The notes under the pieces are model-generated. The model was not told the origin of the DNA. It worked only from the letters and a program-made list of their open reading frames with translations, and did no database searches. Made by a program: the position numbers and the translations under genes. DNA of 45,398 bases from an uncultured Pelagibacteraceae bacterium. GTDB lineage: Bacteria > Pseudomonadota > Alphaproteobacteria > Pelagibacterales > Pelagibacteraceae. How positions within the stretch are numbered: position 1 is the stretch's first letter; every line of letters begins with the position of its first letter. The stretch lies in assembly GCA_902570545.1 (NCBI GenBank), contig CACFYO010000004.1, positions 1 through 45,398 of the forward strand, written 5' to 3'. Shown one piece after another: positions 16,889-25,995 of this stretch.

Positions 16889-18508
16889 CTACATATTTCC
16901 GTACTTAGGTCCACCCCCACCTTCTGGCGTGACCCAGGTAATATTTTGTGATGGCTCTTTTATATCGCAAGTTTTACAATGAATGCAATTTTGAGAATTA
17001 ATCACAAATTTCTCAACATCATCTTCTTTTTGAATTTCATAAACTCCAACTGGACAATATCTTTGTGCAGGCTCGTCGTATTTACCTAGAGTATATTTTA
17101 TTGGTAAATCTTTGTCTTTAAGTTGAAGATGTACTGGTTGATTTTCAGCATGATTAGTTCCTGTTAGATAAACTGAACTTGTTTTATCAAATGTAATGAC
17201 ATTATCTGGTTTTGGATAATCTATTTTTGGCATTTCGCTTGCTGGTTTTAAAGTTTCGTGATCAGCATGTTTATGTTTAAGTGTGAATGGCAATCTTCCT
17301 TTAAATAAAATTTGATCAATCCCGGTAAATATTATTCCAAGAATTAAACCCCAGCTAAAGCTAGGTTTAACATTTCTAGCCTCATATAACTCTTTATAAA
17401 CCCAACTTTTTTTGAATTTTTCCTCATAAATAGATAATTCTTTGCTTGATTTTATGTGATCAATAATAGTTTCCGCTGCAATCATTCCACTTTTCATTGC
17501 AGTATGTGATCCTTTAATTTTCGGCATATTTAATGTACCAGCATCACAACCAACTAATAATGCACCTGGCATAAACATTCTGGGTAGACTTTGAAAACCT
17601 CCCTCTATAAGTGCTCTTGCTCCGTATGATATTCTTTTCCCACCTTCTAATATTGATCTAATCGCAGGATGAGTTTTAAATTTTTGAAATTCATCAAATG
17701 GAGAAAGATGTGGATTTTTATAATCAAGACCGATGACATATCCTAAAAATATCTGTTTATTTTCAGCATGATAGACAAAACTTCCACCGTAGGTGCTATT
17801 ATCTAAAGGCCAGCCAGCTGTATGCATCACTAAGCCTTTCTCATGATTTTCTTCTTTCAACTCCCAAATTTCTTTAAATCCTATTCCATACTGTTGTGGA
17901 TCTTTTCCTTTATCTAAATCAAATTTTTTGATTAATTCTTTTCCTAAATGTCCTCTGCACCCTTCAGCAAAAACTGTAACTTTTGCGTGAAGTTCCATTC
18001 CCGGTTCATAACCGTCTTTTTTATTTCCTTCTTTATCTAAACCCATATCTTGAGTTGCTACACCTTTAACAGAACCATCTTCATTATATAAAACTTCACT
18101 TGCGGGGAAACCAGGGAATATTTCAACTCCAAGACTTTCAGCTTGCTCTGCTAACCATCTACATAAATTAGCAAGACTAATAATATAATTATTATGATTT
18201 TGTTGTACTTTAGGCAATAACCAAGTTGGCCAACTAATTTTTTTTGTCTTACCTAGAAATAAAAACTTTTCTTTATTAACTTTTGTTTTAATTGGTGGAT
18301 TAAGATCTTTCCAATTTGGCAATAGTTCATCTAAGGCTCGTGTTTCAAACACGTTCCCTGATAAAATATGTGCACCTATTTCAGATGCTTTTTCTAAAAG
18401 GCAGACATTAATATCTGGGTTTAACTGCTTTAATTTTATTGCAGTTGAAAGTCCCGATGGCCCGCCACCTACGATTACAACATCGTATTCCATCACTTCT
18501 CTGGACAT
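16889..18508 (-). CDS. Electron transfer flavoprotein-ubiquinone oxidoreductase
   Basis: A 539-residue ETF-QO. The N-terminal FAD motif is VVIVGGGPSGLS. The C-terminal ferredoxin-like domain has four cluster cysteines: Cys485 in CPVGVYE, and Cys508, Cys511 and Cys514 in NCIHCKTC. The segment QRYCPVGVYEIQ is diagnostic for this 4Fe-4S enzyme. It passes electrons from reduced ETF to ubiquinone at the inner membrane. It ends the long minus-strand run and follows etfA by 21 bases. The order dehydrogenase, etfB, etfA, ETF-QO encodes a complete path from N-demethylation to the respiratory chain. Confidence 0.96.
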   Translation of the reverse strand: MSREVMEYDVVIVGGGPSGLSTAIKLKQLNPDINVCLLEKASEIGAHILSGNVFETRALDELLPNWKDLNPPIKTKVNKEKFLFLGKTKKISWPTWLLPKVQQNHNNYIISLANLCRWLAEQAESLGVEIFPGFPASEVLYNEDGSVKGVATQDMGLDKEGNKKDGYEPGMELHAKVTVFAEGCRGHLGKELIKKFDLDKGKDPQQYGIGFKEIWELKEENHEKGLVMHTAGWPLDNSTYGGSFVYHAENKQIFLGYVIGLDYKNPHLSPFDEFQKFKTHPAIRSILEGGKRISYGARALIEGGFQSLPRMFMPGALLVGCDAGTLNMPKIKGSHTAMKSGMIAAETIIDHIKSSKELSIYEEKFKKSWVYKELYEARNVKPSFSWGLILGIIFTGIDQILFKGRLPFTLKHKHADHETLKPASEMPKIDYPKPDNVITFDKTSSVYLTGTNHAENQPVHLQLKDKDLPIKYTLGKYDEPAQRYCPVGVYEIQKEDDVEKFVINSQNCIHCKTCDIKEPSQNITWVTPEGGGGPKYGNM

Positions 18509-18529
18509 AGTAATTTTCTACAGTATTTG

Positions 18530-19483
18530 TTATTTTTGTATAGTGTTTAATTTGTTCAGTTCCTCTAAGAATTGAGGAAGTGCTTCGAATAAATCAGCTT
18601 CCAGGCCGTAATCTGCGACACTAAAAATAGGTGCTTCACCATCTTTATTTATAGCAACAATAACTTTACTTTCTTTCATTCCTGCTAAATGTTGAATGGC
18701 TCCAGAAATTCCAACTGCTATATATAGATCAGGAACAACAACTTTTCCTGTTTGTCCCACTTGATGTTCGTTTGTAATATATCCAGCATCAACCGCAGCT
18801 CTTGACGCTCCTATTGCAGCGTTTAACTTATCCGCTACATCAGTTATCAGTTTGAAATTTTCTCCACTTTGTAAGCCTCTACCACCAGAAATTACTATTC
18901 TGGCAGTGCCTAATTCAGGTCTATCTGATTTAATTTCTTCTCTATTAATAAATTTAGTATTCTCACTTAGATCTGCTGCATCGATTTTTTCTATTTCTGC
19001 AGATCCACCAGTTGTTTCAGCTGCTTCAAATGATGTTGGTCTAATAGTAACACATTTTTTTTCGTCATTACTTTTAACAGTAGCAAATGCATTTCCAGCG
19101 TAAATTGGTCTTAAAAAAGTATCAGGAGAAATTACTTTTATAATATCGCTTACTTGTGAAATATCTAACAACGCTGCAACTCGTGGCATAAGGTTTTTTC
19201 CAAATGTATTTGCTGAGCAAATAATATGTGAATATTTATCAGCGTGTTTTAAAATTGCTGCAGTATAATTCTCAGCAATATAATTTTCATAAATTTCATT
19301 ATCTATATGCAGAACTTTTTTTACTAAAGGAACTTCAGATAAAGATTTTGCAACATCATCTGCTTTACTTCCAATTAACAGTACATGAAGATCTTGATCT
19401 ATTAGCGACGCAGCTGTAATCGCGTTTAAAGTAAATGGTTTTACTTCTTTGTTGTTATGCTCCGCTATTAATAAAACTGACAT
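18530..19483 (-). CDS. etfA: Electron transfer flavoprotein, alpha subunit
   Basis: A 317-residue EtfA of normal length. The C-terminal FAD-binding domain is clear: SGGRGLQSGENFKL, GASRAAVDAGY, QVGQTGKVVVPDLYIAVGISGAIQH and the closing VADYGLEADLFEALP. With EtfB it accepts electrons from flavoprotein dehydrogenases such as dimethylglycine and sarcosine dehydrogenase and hands them to ETF-QO. Its start shares one base with the etfB stop (TAATG), which suggests coupled translation and equal amounts of the two subunits. Confidence 0.97.
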   Translation of the reverse strand: MSVLLIAEHNNKEVKPFTLNAITAASLIDQDLHVLLIGSKADDVAKSLSEVPLVKKVLHIDNEIYENYIAENYTAAILKHADKYSHIICSANTFGKNLMPRVAALLDISQVSDIIKVISPDTFLRPIYAGNAFATVKSNDEKKCVTIRPTSFEAAETTGGSAEIEKIDAADLSENTKFINREEIKSDRPELGTARIVISGGRGLQSGENFKLITDVADKLNAAIGASRAAVDAGYITNEHQVGQTGKVVVPDLYIAVGISGAIQHLAGMKESKVIVAINKDGEAPIFSVADYGLEADLFEALPQFLEELNKLNTIQK

Positions 19484-20232
19484 TAAATTACCTTTGCCTC
19501 ATTTTTTAATTTTTGCACTAATTCCTCAACACTAGCAACTTTTATACCCGCTTTTCTTTTCGGTGGTTCTTCAATCTTAATATGTTCTATTCTAGGGTTT
19601 GTATCAACTCCTAGATCTGACGCATTAATCTGTTCAATAGGTTTTTTTTTAGCTTTCATTATATTTGGCAGTGACGCATATCTTGGCTCATTTAATCTTA
19701 AATCACACGTAACAATAGCTGGTGTATTAACCTCTATAGTTTCTAGACCTTCATCTACCTCTCTAGTTACTTGTAATGATTTATCGTTTACCTCAATTTT
19801 TGAAGCAAAAGTTGCTTGTGGCCAATTTAAATGTGCCGCTAACATTTGACCTGTTTGATTGCAGTCATCGTCAATTGCTTGTTTACCCATAAATACTAAA
19901 TCTGGATTTTCTTTTTCAACAATTTTTTTTAATATTTTAGATACAGCAAGAGGTTCAATGATACCATCAACCTTTACATGAATTCCTCTATCCGCTCCTA
20001 CTGCTAAAGCTTTTCTAACTGTCTCTTGAGCTTTTTCTTCACCAACAGTAACTGCTATTATTTCTGTTGCTTTACCTGACTCTTTTATTTTTACAGCTTC
20101 CTCAATAGCATTGTCATCTGGTGGGTTAGTTGACATTTTAACGTTATCAGTAACTACACCGCTACCGTCCTCTTTAACTCTAATTTGCACGTTATAATCA
20201 ATAACCCTTTTTACAGCGACTAAAATTTTCAT
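19483..20232 (-). CDS. etfB: Electron transfer flavoprotein, beta subunit
   Basis: A 249-residue EtfB with the family start [19 protein letters not shown], the adenine-nucleotide region [19 protein letters not shown], and the signature [31 protein letters not shown]. It binds AMP and forms the heterodimer with EtfA. It overlaps by one base with the dehydrogenase stop upstream and with etfA downstream, so three consecutive genes are joined by shared-base junctions. Confidence 0.97.
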   Translation of the reverse strand: MKILVAVKRVIDYNVQIRVKEDGSGVVTDNVKMSTNPPDDNAIEEAVKIKESGKATEIIAVTVGEEKAQETVRKALAVGADRGIHVKVDGIIEPLAVSKILKKIVEKENPDLVFMGKQAIDDDCNQTGQMLAAHLNWPQATFASKIEVNDKSLQVTREVDEGLETIEVNTPAIVTCDLRLNEPRYASLPNIMKAKKKPIEQINASDLGVDTNPRIEHIKIEEPPKRKAGIKVASVEELVQKLKNEAKVI

Positions 20233-22667
20233 TAAGCTCTCAATAATTTATTTTCTGCATCGTAAGGACTTTCTTCTAAAATTGTTGCCTCATGCATTTT
20301 ACCAAGTATATCAATCCTTAGTTTTTGTCCAACATTTGCTAACTCGGGTTTAACCATTCCTAGTGCGATAGATTTTCCTAGTCTAAATCCAAAATCACCA
20401 CCAGTTGCACGTCCTACAACACTACCATTTTCATAAATTGGGTTGTTTCCTAGTACATCCGCATCACTAGTTTCGTGAACCTCTAGAGTAACAAGCTTAT
20501 TATCAAAGCCTTTTTCTCTCCATTTATTTAAAGCATCAAGTCCAATAAAACTTCCTTTGTTTGGATGAATAAATCTATCTAAACCACTTTCGTAAGGTGA
20601 ATACTCAATTGATAATTCAGTTCCAACTAGTTTGTAGGATTTTTCAACTCTTAAACTGTTCATTGCTCTAATACCATAAGGTTTTAAACCTAAGTCTTGA
20701 CCTGCATCCATAAGTTTATCGAAAATATGATTTTGATATTCAATAGGATGATGAAGTTCCCATCCTAGCTCTCCAACAAAATTAACTCTCATAGCATTAA
20801 CGGGTGCAAAGCCAACGTCAACTTGTTTTGCGCTTAGCCATTTAAAATTTTCATTTGAAAAATCATCATTTGACACCCTTTGCATTAATTCTCTTGCTTT
20901 CGGTCCCGATACCACAAGAACACCTTTACTATTTGTTAAGTTCTCAAATTGAACTGATCCATCTTTTGGCATCCAGCCAAAGATCCAATCGTGATCCAAT
21001 CTTTGATAAGCCCCGGCAGAAACAAGATAAAAACTATTTTCTGACTCTCTCATAATTGTAAATTCTGAATGAACACCACCTTTTGTATTCAATGCGTGAC
21101 ACAAATTAATTCTACCAACTTTTTTTGGTAGTTTATTAGCTACCAACTTATCTAAAAATTCCTCTGCTCCAGGTCCTTTAATTCTGCACTTAGCAAATGC
21201 AGTCATATCTAGTAGTCCAACATTTTCTTTTACATTTTTGCACTCTTTTTCAACTGCCTTGAACCAATTAGATCTTCTAAATGACCAATCATCCTTTTGT
21301 TCCATGCCATCAGTTGCAAAAAAGTTTGGTCTTTCCCATCCAAATTTTTGACCAAAAACTGCACCAAGACTTTTCATTCTGTCATAACACGGGGCTGTTC
21401 TTAAAGGTCTTGCGGCTGGTCTTTCTTCATCTGGAAAGTGAGTTATAAATACATGACTGTAAGCTTCTTCATTCTTCTCTTTAAGATATGATTTTGAGCA
21501 ATAATCTCCATATCTTCTTGGTTCTACTCCAAGCATATCAATTGTAGGTTCACCATCAACAATCCACTCTGCTAATTGCCATCCGGCTCCACCGGCTGCT
21601 GTAATTCCAAAACTATGACCTTCATTAATCCAAAAGTTCTTTAATCCCCATGCTGGACCAACTATCGGATTTCCATCTGGAGTATAGCAAATAGCACCGT
21701 TGTAAACTTTTTTAACACCTACCTCTCCAAATGCTGGAACTCTATGAATAGCTCCTTCAATATGAGGAGCAAGTCTATCTAGATCTTCTTGGAAAAGTTC
21801 ATACTCAGATTCCTTTGAAGGACCATCTACATAGCAGGCAGGAGCACCATCTTCATATGGTCCTAAAATTAAACCACCCGCTTCCTCTCTCATGTACCAT
21901 CTGCTATCGCTATCTCTCAAAACTCCCATTTCTGGAAGACCTTCTTTTTTTCTTTTTTGAATTTCTGGATGTGGTTCTGTTACAATATATTGATGTTCAA
22001 CTGGTATTACTGGAATATCTAAACCAACCATCTTACCAGTTTGTCTAGCAAAATTTCCTGAACATGAAATTACGTGTTCACATTCTATAGATCCCTTATC
22101 TGTTTCAACAACCCATCCATCTTTATTTTGTTTCATTGCAAGAACCGTTGTATTTCTGTAAATCTCAGCACCTCTATTTCTTGCGCCCGTAGCTAATGCT
22201 TGCGTTAAATCAGCTGGTTGAATGTATCCATCTTCAGGATGTTGTATTGCTCCAATTAAATCATTTGTATTACACAAAGGCCAAATTTCTTTTACTTGGT
22301 CTGGTGTTAGAAATTTTACATCTACTCCTATAGTTTTTGCAACTCCAGCGTATTGATGATACTCATCCATTCTATCTTTGTTGTCTGCTAATCTAATATT
22401 TGAAACAACACTGAAACCGACGTTCTTGCCTGTTTCTTCTTCTAAACTTTTATAAAGATTAACTGCATATTTATGTAATTGGCCAACTGAGTAGCTCATA
22501 TTAAATAATGGAAGTAATCCAGCTGCATGCCATGTTGAACCTGAGGTTAATTCCTTTCTTTCAATCAAAACAACATCAGACCAGCCTTTCTTAGCTAAAT
22601 GATACAGAGCGCTAACACCAACTACTCCACCACCTACTACTACAACTTTTGCTTTTGATTTCATCAT
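20232..22667 (-). CDS. Dimethylglycine/sarcosine dehydrogenase-like FAD-GcvT protein, copy 2
   Basis: This 811-residue protein has an N-terminal FAD oxidoreductase domain ([10 protein letters not shown]) and a C-terminal GcvT-like tetrahydrofolate domain. His47 in [10 protein letters not shown] is the predicted covalent-FAD site. The catalytic loop of the folate domain reads [12 protein letters not shown], with Glu where copies 1 and 3 have Asp. The expected reaction is oxidative demethylation of dimethylglycine or sarcosine, with electrons going to ETF. Direct coupling to etfB (one shared base) strongly supports ETF as its electron acceptor. It may act on a different step from copy 3, which lies beside bhmT. 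Confidence 0.88.
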   Translation of the reverse strand: MMKSKAKVVVVGGGVVGVSALYHLAKKGWSDVVLIERKELTSGSTWHAAGLLPLFNMSYSVGQLHKYAVNLYKSLEEETGKNVGFSVVSNIRLADNKDRMDEYHQYAGVAKTIGVDVKFLTPDQVKEIWPLCNTNDLIGAIQHPEDGYIQPADLTQALATGARNRGAEIYRNTTVLAMKQNKDGWVVETDKGSIECEHVISCSGNFARQTGKMVGLDIPVIPVEHQYIVTEPHPEIQKRKKEGLPEMGVLRDSDSRWYMREEAGGLILGPYEDGAPACYVDGPSKESEYELFQEDLDRLAPHIEGAIHRVPAFGEVGVKKVYNGAICYTPDGNPIVGPAWGLKNFWINEGHSFGITAAGGAGWQLAEWIVDGEPTIDMLGVEPRRYGDYCSKSYLKEKNEEAYSHVFITHFPDEERPAARPLRTAPCYDRMKSLGAVFGQKFGWERPNFFATDGMEQKDDWSFRRSNWFKAVEKECKNVKENVGLLDMTAFAKCRIKGPGAEEFLDKLVANKLPKKVGRINLCHALNTKGGVHSEFTIMRESENSFYLVSAGAYQRLDHDWIFGWMPKDGSVQFENLTNSKGVLVVSGPKARELMQRVSNDDFSNENFKWLSAKQVDVGFAPVNAMRVNFVGELGWELHHPIEYQNHIFDKLMDAGQDLGLKPYGIRAMNSLRVEKSYKLVGTELSIEYSPYESGLDRFIHPNKGSFIGLDALNKWREKGFDNKLVTLEVHETSDADVLGNNPIYENGSVVGRATGGDFGFRLGKSIALGMVKPELANVGQKLRIDILGKMHEATILEESPYDAENKLLRA

Positions 22668-22707
22668 GCGATTTTTACTAAATTTTTCTTATAAACTAAA
22701 CATAATT

Positions 22708-22923
22708 CTAATAGTCATAATCATCATCATCGTCATCTCTCCAACCCATTTGGTACATTAAATATGCGGCAGTTATTACACTTACCACTCCTGCGGCCAT
22801 ACCAAAATTTACTCCCATAGTTTGCCCAAAATAATACCATCCTATCTGAGTGGCGCCAATTGGTGGAATGCAAAGTATTGCCATTAGTATTGCAATTCTT
22901 ACTGGAAAACTTGGTTTTTTCAT
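22708..22923 (-). CDS. Small two-helix membrane protein
   Basis: A 71-residue protein starting at ATG 22923. The frame is open further upstream (to 22977) inside the preceding gene, but this ATG shares one base with that gene's stop, the junction style of this cluster. It has two hydrophobic segments, about residues 8-30 and 36-58, and a very acidic tail with six consecutive Asp followed by Tyr-Asp-Tyr. I do not recognise a family. The acidic tail could face the cytoplasm and bind metal or a partner, but that is a guess. It lies 40 bases before the copy-2 dehydrogenase gene. Confidence 0.7.
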   Translation of the reverse strand: MKKPSFPVRIAILMAILCIPPIGATQIGWYYFGQTMGVNFGMAAGVVSVITAAYLMYQMGWRDDDDDDYDY

Positions 22924-23396
22924 TAAATAGAAGAACCCATTGGCATTGGTTGAGATACAGCAGTAGTTAGCCAACAATTTTTTAAAAATCCTTCAATTTC
23001 ATATTTTTCAACTTGCCATTTGAATTTGTAATACTTTTTATCCTTGTCCATAATGGTAACTTCAAATGTCGAAACACCTTTTGATTTATAAACTTCTACA
23101 ATTTCATAATTTTCATGATTTAAAAGCATCGAATAAGAATCGGTCTTAATCATGTTTTTAAATCTCTCAATAGGTCCTGTAACTCTTTGATTATTTGGGT
23201 GAGCAAAAAACCAGGTTTGAATAATACCACTGTCTTTTTCAGGACTATCGTTCCTCATCAAAGCATTGAGTTGTATCTCAATAACTTCTCTTGGCTTTAT
23301 CTCTGGATTTGGTTTTCTTATCTCAGCAGATAATTCATTTAAAGAAAAAATTAATAGAAATAATATACTATAAATTGCTGGCTGTATTTTTAACAT
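22923..23396 (-). CDS. DUF4864-like exported protein
   Basis: A 157-residue protein starting at ATG 23396, where a signal-like segment follows at once (hydrophobic residues about 8-22, ending LSA). The same frame is open to 23477 with another Met at 23423, but those starts lie deeper within the preceding gene. The chosen start overlaps that gene by 29 bases. The mature part has the DUF4864 pattern: IEIQLNALMRND, IQTWFFAHPNNQRVTGPIERF, and WQVEKYEIEGFLKNCWLTTAV at the end. The fold resembles small NTF2-like proteins; function unknown. It is probably periplasmic or membrane-anchored. Confidence 0.7.
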   Translation of the reverse strand: MLKIQPAIYSILFLLIFSLNELSAEIRKPNPEIKPREVIEIQLNALMRNDSPEKDSGIIQTWFFAHPNNQRVTGPIERFKNMIKTDSYSMLLNHENYEIVEVYKSKGVSTFEVTIMDKDKKYYKFKWQVEKYEIEGFLKNCWLTTAVSQPMPMGSSI

Positions 23397-23937
23397 CTTC
23401 CAAAAATTCAATTCTTTTTTCATTTGAAACAAATGGTACAGCAAAATATCGTTTATAGGTAATGTCATAAATACCACACTTATTAAAAATACCTTTTTTA
23501 ATTCTTCTAAGTGGTAAATTTAAAAAAAAATCTGTAATTGAAAATCTTGGAGAGCCATATGTGCAGAAAATAATAGCTTTTTTACTTTTTAGTTTTCCTA
23601 CAGCGTAACCATGGTTTCCGATAAGTTTCTTAAAAGAAAAAGCCCAGGGTGGCGCTAATACTTTATCTATCCAACCCTCTAATATTGCTGGCATTCTATA
23701 GTTCCAAATAGGTGCTACAAGGACAATTAAATCAGTTTCATCTATTTTTTTTCTGTGATCTAAAACTACTTCATCAGCTTTTTCACCAGCATATACTGGG
23801 TTAAATTTTTCTTTATATAAGTCTATACATTCTACTGAATGACCTTTTTCCTCTGCCGATTTAATAAAAACATCTTTGATTGCTGAATTGAAAGATTTTT
23901 CATTATAATGGCCATAAACCAAAAATACTTTTTTCAT
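23368..23937 (-). CDS. Flavodoxin-fold NAD(P)H:quinone oxidoreductase-like protein
   Basis: A 189-residue protein of the flavodoxin_2 family (NQO1/MdaB/KefF type). Readable motifs are VYGHYNEKSFNSA for FMN/FAD phosphate binding, a middle APIWNYRMPAILEGWIDKVLAPPWAF, and IIFCTYGSPRF. The known members reduce quinones by two electrons with NAD(P)H. The start shares one base with the CoA-binding gene upstream. The gene end is overlapped by the next gene. No membrane segment is present. Its link to the surrounding osmolyte genes is not evident. Confidence 0.82.
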   Translation of the reverse strand: MKKVFLVYGHYNEKSFNSAIKDVFIKSAEEKGHSVECIDLYKEKFNPVYAGEKADEVVLDHRKKIDETDLIVLVAPIWNYRMPAILEGWIDKVLAPPWAFSFKKLIGNHGYAVGKLKSKKAIIFCTYGSPRFSITDFFLNLPLRRIKKGIFNKCGIYDITYKRYFAVPFVSNEKRIEFLEDVKNTASNL

Positions 23938-24404
23938 TAGTCTTTAAGAACTGGAAAAACTGGATTAGATTTTTGAAAAAGTTTTTGATATTCCTGTTTT
24001 ATGCATCTGTTGGAAATAAATTCAATATTTTCTTTGTCAGCAATCACTTTAGCCTCATCGCTATGAATTCCATACTGTAACCATAATACTTTAGTTCCTT
24101 TTTGAATTGCTTCTTTTGCAATACCCTCTGCCTCATTTGAAGGTCTAAAAACATCAACTATATCGATCTCTTCTTTAACATTATCCAAACTTTCAACCAT
24201 TGGTTCACCATTTACAATTTCACCTACTGCAAAAGGATTTATAGGTATCACTTTATAACCAAAGTTTTGCATATACTTCATGACTACGTTTGCAGGTTTT
24301 CTTTTAAGATTTTTTTTATCTTCCCCTTTTTTCTCAGAACTTACGCCAATCATTGCAATGACTTTTGATTTTCTTAAAATGGATTTAATTTGATCGTCGT
24401 TCAT
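23937..24404 (-). CDS. CoA-binding domain protein (YccU type)
   Basis: A 155-residue single-domain Rossmann protein similar to YccU-type CoA-binding proteins. It has VIAMIGVSSEKKGE, KRKPANVVMKYMQNFGYKVIPINP, DIVDVFRPSNEA, TKVLWLQYGIHSDEA and an ISNRCIKQEYQKL end. This matches the N-terminal CoA-binding domain of succinyl-CoA synthetase alpha and acyl-CoA synthetases without their catalytic parts. The role is unknown; it may sense or carry CoA. It lies 21 bases after an enoyl-CoA hydratase gene and shares one base with the flavodoxin-fold gene. Confidence 0.85.
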   Translation of the reverse strand: MNDDQIKSILRKSKVIAMIGVSSEKKGEDKKNLKRKPANVVMKYMQNFGYKVIPINPFAVGEIVNGEPMVESLDNVKEEIDIVDVFRPSNEAEGIAKEAIQKGTKVLWLQYGIHSDEAKVIADKENIEFISNRCIKQEYQKLFQKSNPVFPVLKD

Positions 24405-24425
24405 AATTTAAATTTAAAATAATTA

Positions 24426-25199
24426 TTATTTATTTTTCCAGTTAGGTTTTCTTTTTTGTAAAAAAGCTGATATTCCCTCTTTTGCATCTTGTGAGGCCAT
24501 ATTTAAACTCATCATTTTACTCGTAAATTTATATGCATCTCCTAATGGCATTTCTAATTGTTTGTAGAAAGCTTGTTTACCGATTTTAATTGTTAAATTT
24601 GATTTTGAAGAAATAGTTTTTGCAATTTTTAGAACTTCTGAATTAAGTTTTTTACTTGAAAAACAATCATTAATTAAACCAATATCTTTTGCATATTTAG
24701 CATTTATTGGCTCTCCAGTTAAAAGCATCTTCATCATAATTTTTCTAGTCACCTTTCTACTAACAGCAACCATTGGCGTACTGCAAAACAATCCAATATT
24801 TACTCCAGGTGTTGCAAATGTAGCTGTTGTTGTGCTGTATGCAAGGTCACAACTTGCAGCTAACTGACATCCGGCCGCATACGCTGCACCATGCACTTTT
24901 GCAATAACAGGTTTCTTTCCTTCAACAATTTTCATCATTAATTTTGAACAAAGATTAAATAATTTAAGGTGATTTGACCTATTTTTTATTCCACCTACTT
25001 CTTTAAGATTATGACCAGCGCTAAAACCTTTACCGGAACCTTCTAATATTATTACCCTAGTATCATTATCTTTGTCTAACCGAATAAATGTATTTAAAAG
25101 ATCTCTTAAAGTTTTAAATGATAGAGAATTGTAGGTTTTAGGATCATTAATTACCACATTTGTAATTCCCTTACCTAATTTTCTTGTTTTTACATTCAT
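24426..25199 (-). CDS. Enoyl-CoA hydratase/isomerase family protein
   Basis: A 257-residue crotonase-fold enzyme. The oxyanion-hole loops are readable: GSGKGFSAGHNLKEV and VHGAAYAAGCQLAASCDLAYST. The GVNIGLFCSTPMVA segment resembles the ECHDC3-like group more than a classical fatty-acid hydratase. The usual catalytic Glu pair is not obvious at the active-site positions, so hydratase activity is uncertain. It could take part in acryloyl-CoA or other short acyl-CoA conversion given the DddP-like and acuI genes, but context alone does not show this. Confidence 0.85.
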   Translation of the reverse strand: MNVKTRKLGKGITNVVINDPKTYNSLSFKTLRDLLNTFIRLDKDNDTRVIILEGSGKGFSAGHNLKEVGGIKNRSNHLKLFNLCSKLMMKIVEGKKPVIAKVHGAAYAAGCQLAASCDLAYSTTTATFATPGVNIGLFCSTPMVAVSRKVTRKIMMKMLLTGEPINAKYAKDIGLINDCFSSKKLNSEVLKIAKTISSKSNLTIKIGKQAFYKQLEMPLGDAYKFTSKMMSLNMASQDAKEGISAFLQKRKPNWKNK

Positions 25200-25213
25200 A
25201 TTGAAGTTTATAA

Positions 25214-25588
25214 TTATTTTAATTCTCCGTCTTCACGCATTTTAGCTCTAATTTTTGTGGCTGAAATTTTCTGTATTTCTTCAGATAATACTATTTCCTC
25301 AATTTTATAGCCTACTCCTCTTCCGTAACAAATATTTGTAATGTTTGGGACCATCATTATTTTAAATCTTCCTTCAAACTCTGGATTTAATTTATCTTCA
25401 ATATTTTTTTTTACAGTTTCAAAGTCGAATGGATTGTCATCAACTCCTTGTACATCTCTTATTTGAATACACACTTGACCAGTTTTTTTTATGATCTCTC
25501 TAAATAATGTATAGTGACCCTCATGAAAAGGTTGCCATCTTCCAAGCATTTGCGCTGTTGGTTTTTTATTATCCCATTCATAACTCAT
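25214..25588 (-). CDS. Short nucleotidyltransferase (HxGH family)
   Basis: A 124-residue protein with both hallmarks of the nucleotidylyltransferase superfamily: GRWQPFHEGH (HxGH at 22-25) and ISATKIR (108-114) near the C-terminus. It is shorter than NadM, CoaD or ATP sulfurylase, so it is a minimal adenylyl/cytidylyl-transferase domain. Its start shares one base with the kinase gene upstream. The pair would phosphorylate a substrate and then attach a nucleotide to it, or act in sulfate activation. Which substrate is used is unknown. Confidence 0.75.
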   Translation of the reverse strand: MSYEWDNKKPTAQMLGRWQPFHEGHYTLFREIIKKTGQVCIQIRDVQGVDDNPFDFETVKKNIEDKLNPEFEGRFKIMMVPNITNICYGRGVGYKIEEIVLSEEIQKISATKIRAKMREDGELK

Positions 25589-25995
25589 TATGATATCTCC
25601 TTAATTATTTTGTCTGCCCAAACCTTAGCATCTTGAGTAGTTACATGAAAATCATATTTTTCAGGTTTAACAAACATTTGATTAGTATCGTCAAACCTTC
25701 CTTCTTTAATAGTGTCTACCCAAATAACATAATCTGCAGGGAATAAACTTCTTGCTTCTGGTGTTGGGCAAATAAAATCTGCCACAACATAATTTCCATG
25801 ATTTTTCAGCTTTAAAGCAAAGTCTGCCATTCTTTTAGCTTGTCTCTTTCTACCCTCTTCAGAAAAATCCCAATCATTTGCTTGTTTTCTAACTTCGTCA
25901 GCATTTAATCTTTTTGCATTAAGCTTTGGAGCAAGTTCTTCTGCCAATGTTGTTTTGCCAGCCCCAGGCAAACCCATAATTAAAATTATTTTCAT
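25588..25995 (-). CDS. Adenylylsulfate-kinase-like P-loop kinase
   Basis: A 135-residue P-loop kinase with Walker A GLPGAGKT at 8-15. The middle LNADEVRKQANDWDFSEEGR and VVADFICPTPEAR resemble the APS kinase (CysC) motifs for substrate binding and the FISP loop, in a shortened version (CysC is about 200 residues). It may phosphorylate adenylylsulfate or another small molecule. Cultured SAR11 are known to lack assimilatory sulfate reduction, so a CysC role in that pathway is unlikely. It is flanked by the DddP-like gene and the nucleotidyltransferase, each junction sharing one base. Confidence 0.72.
   Translation of the reverse strand: MKIILIMGLPGAGKTTLAEELAPKLNAKRLNADEVRKQANDWDFSEEGRKRQAKRMADFALKLKNHGNYVVADFICPTPEARSLFPADYVIWVDTIKEGRFDDTNQMFVKPEKYDFHVTTQDAKVWADKIIKEIS

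Noticed and set aside
22923..22977. Longer start for the small membrane protein
   Set aside because: It would overlap the DUF4864-like gene by 54 bases; the ATG at 22923 has the one-base overlap found at other junctions and leads straight into the conserved-looking sequence.
23397..23477. Longer N-terminus for the DUF4864-like protein
   Set aside because: It would put extra charged sequence before the signal-like segment and overlap the flavodoxin gene by over 100 bases.
25588..25995. CysC in assimilatory sulfate reduction
   Set aside because: The protein is much shorter than CysC, and no sulfate reduction genes lie nearby; called APS-kinase-like only.
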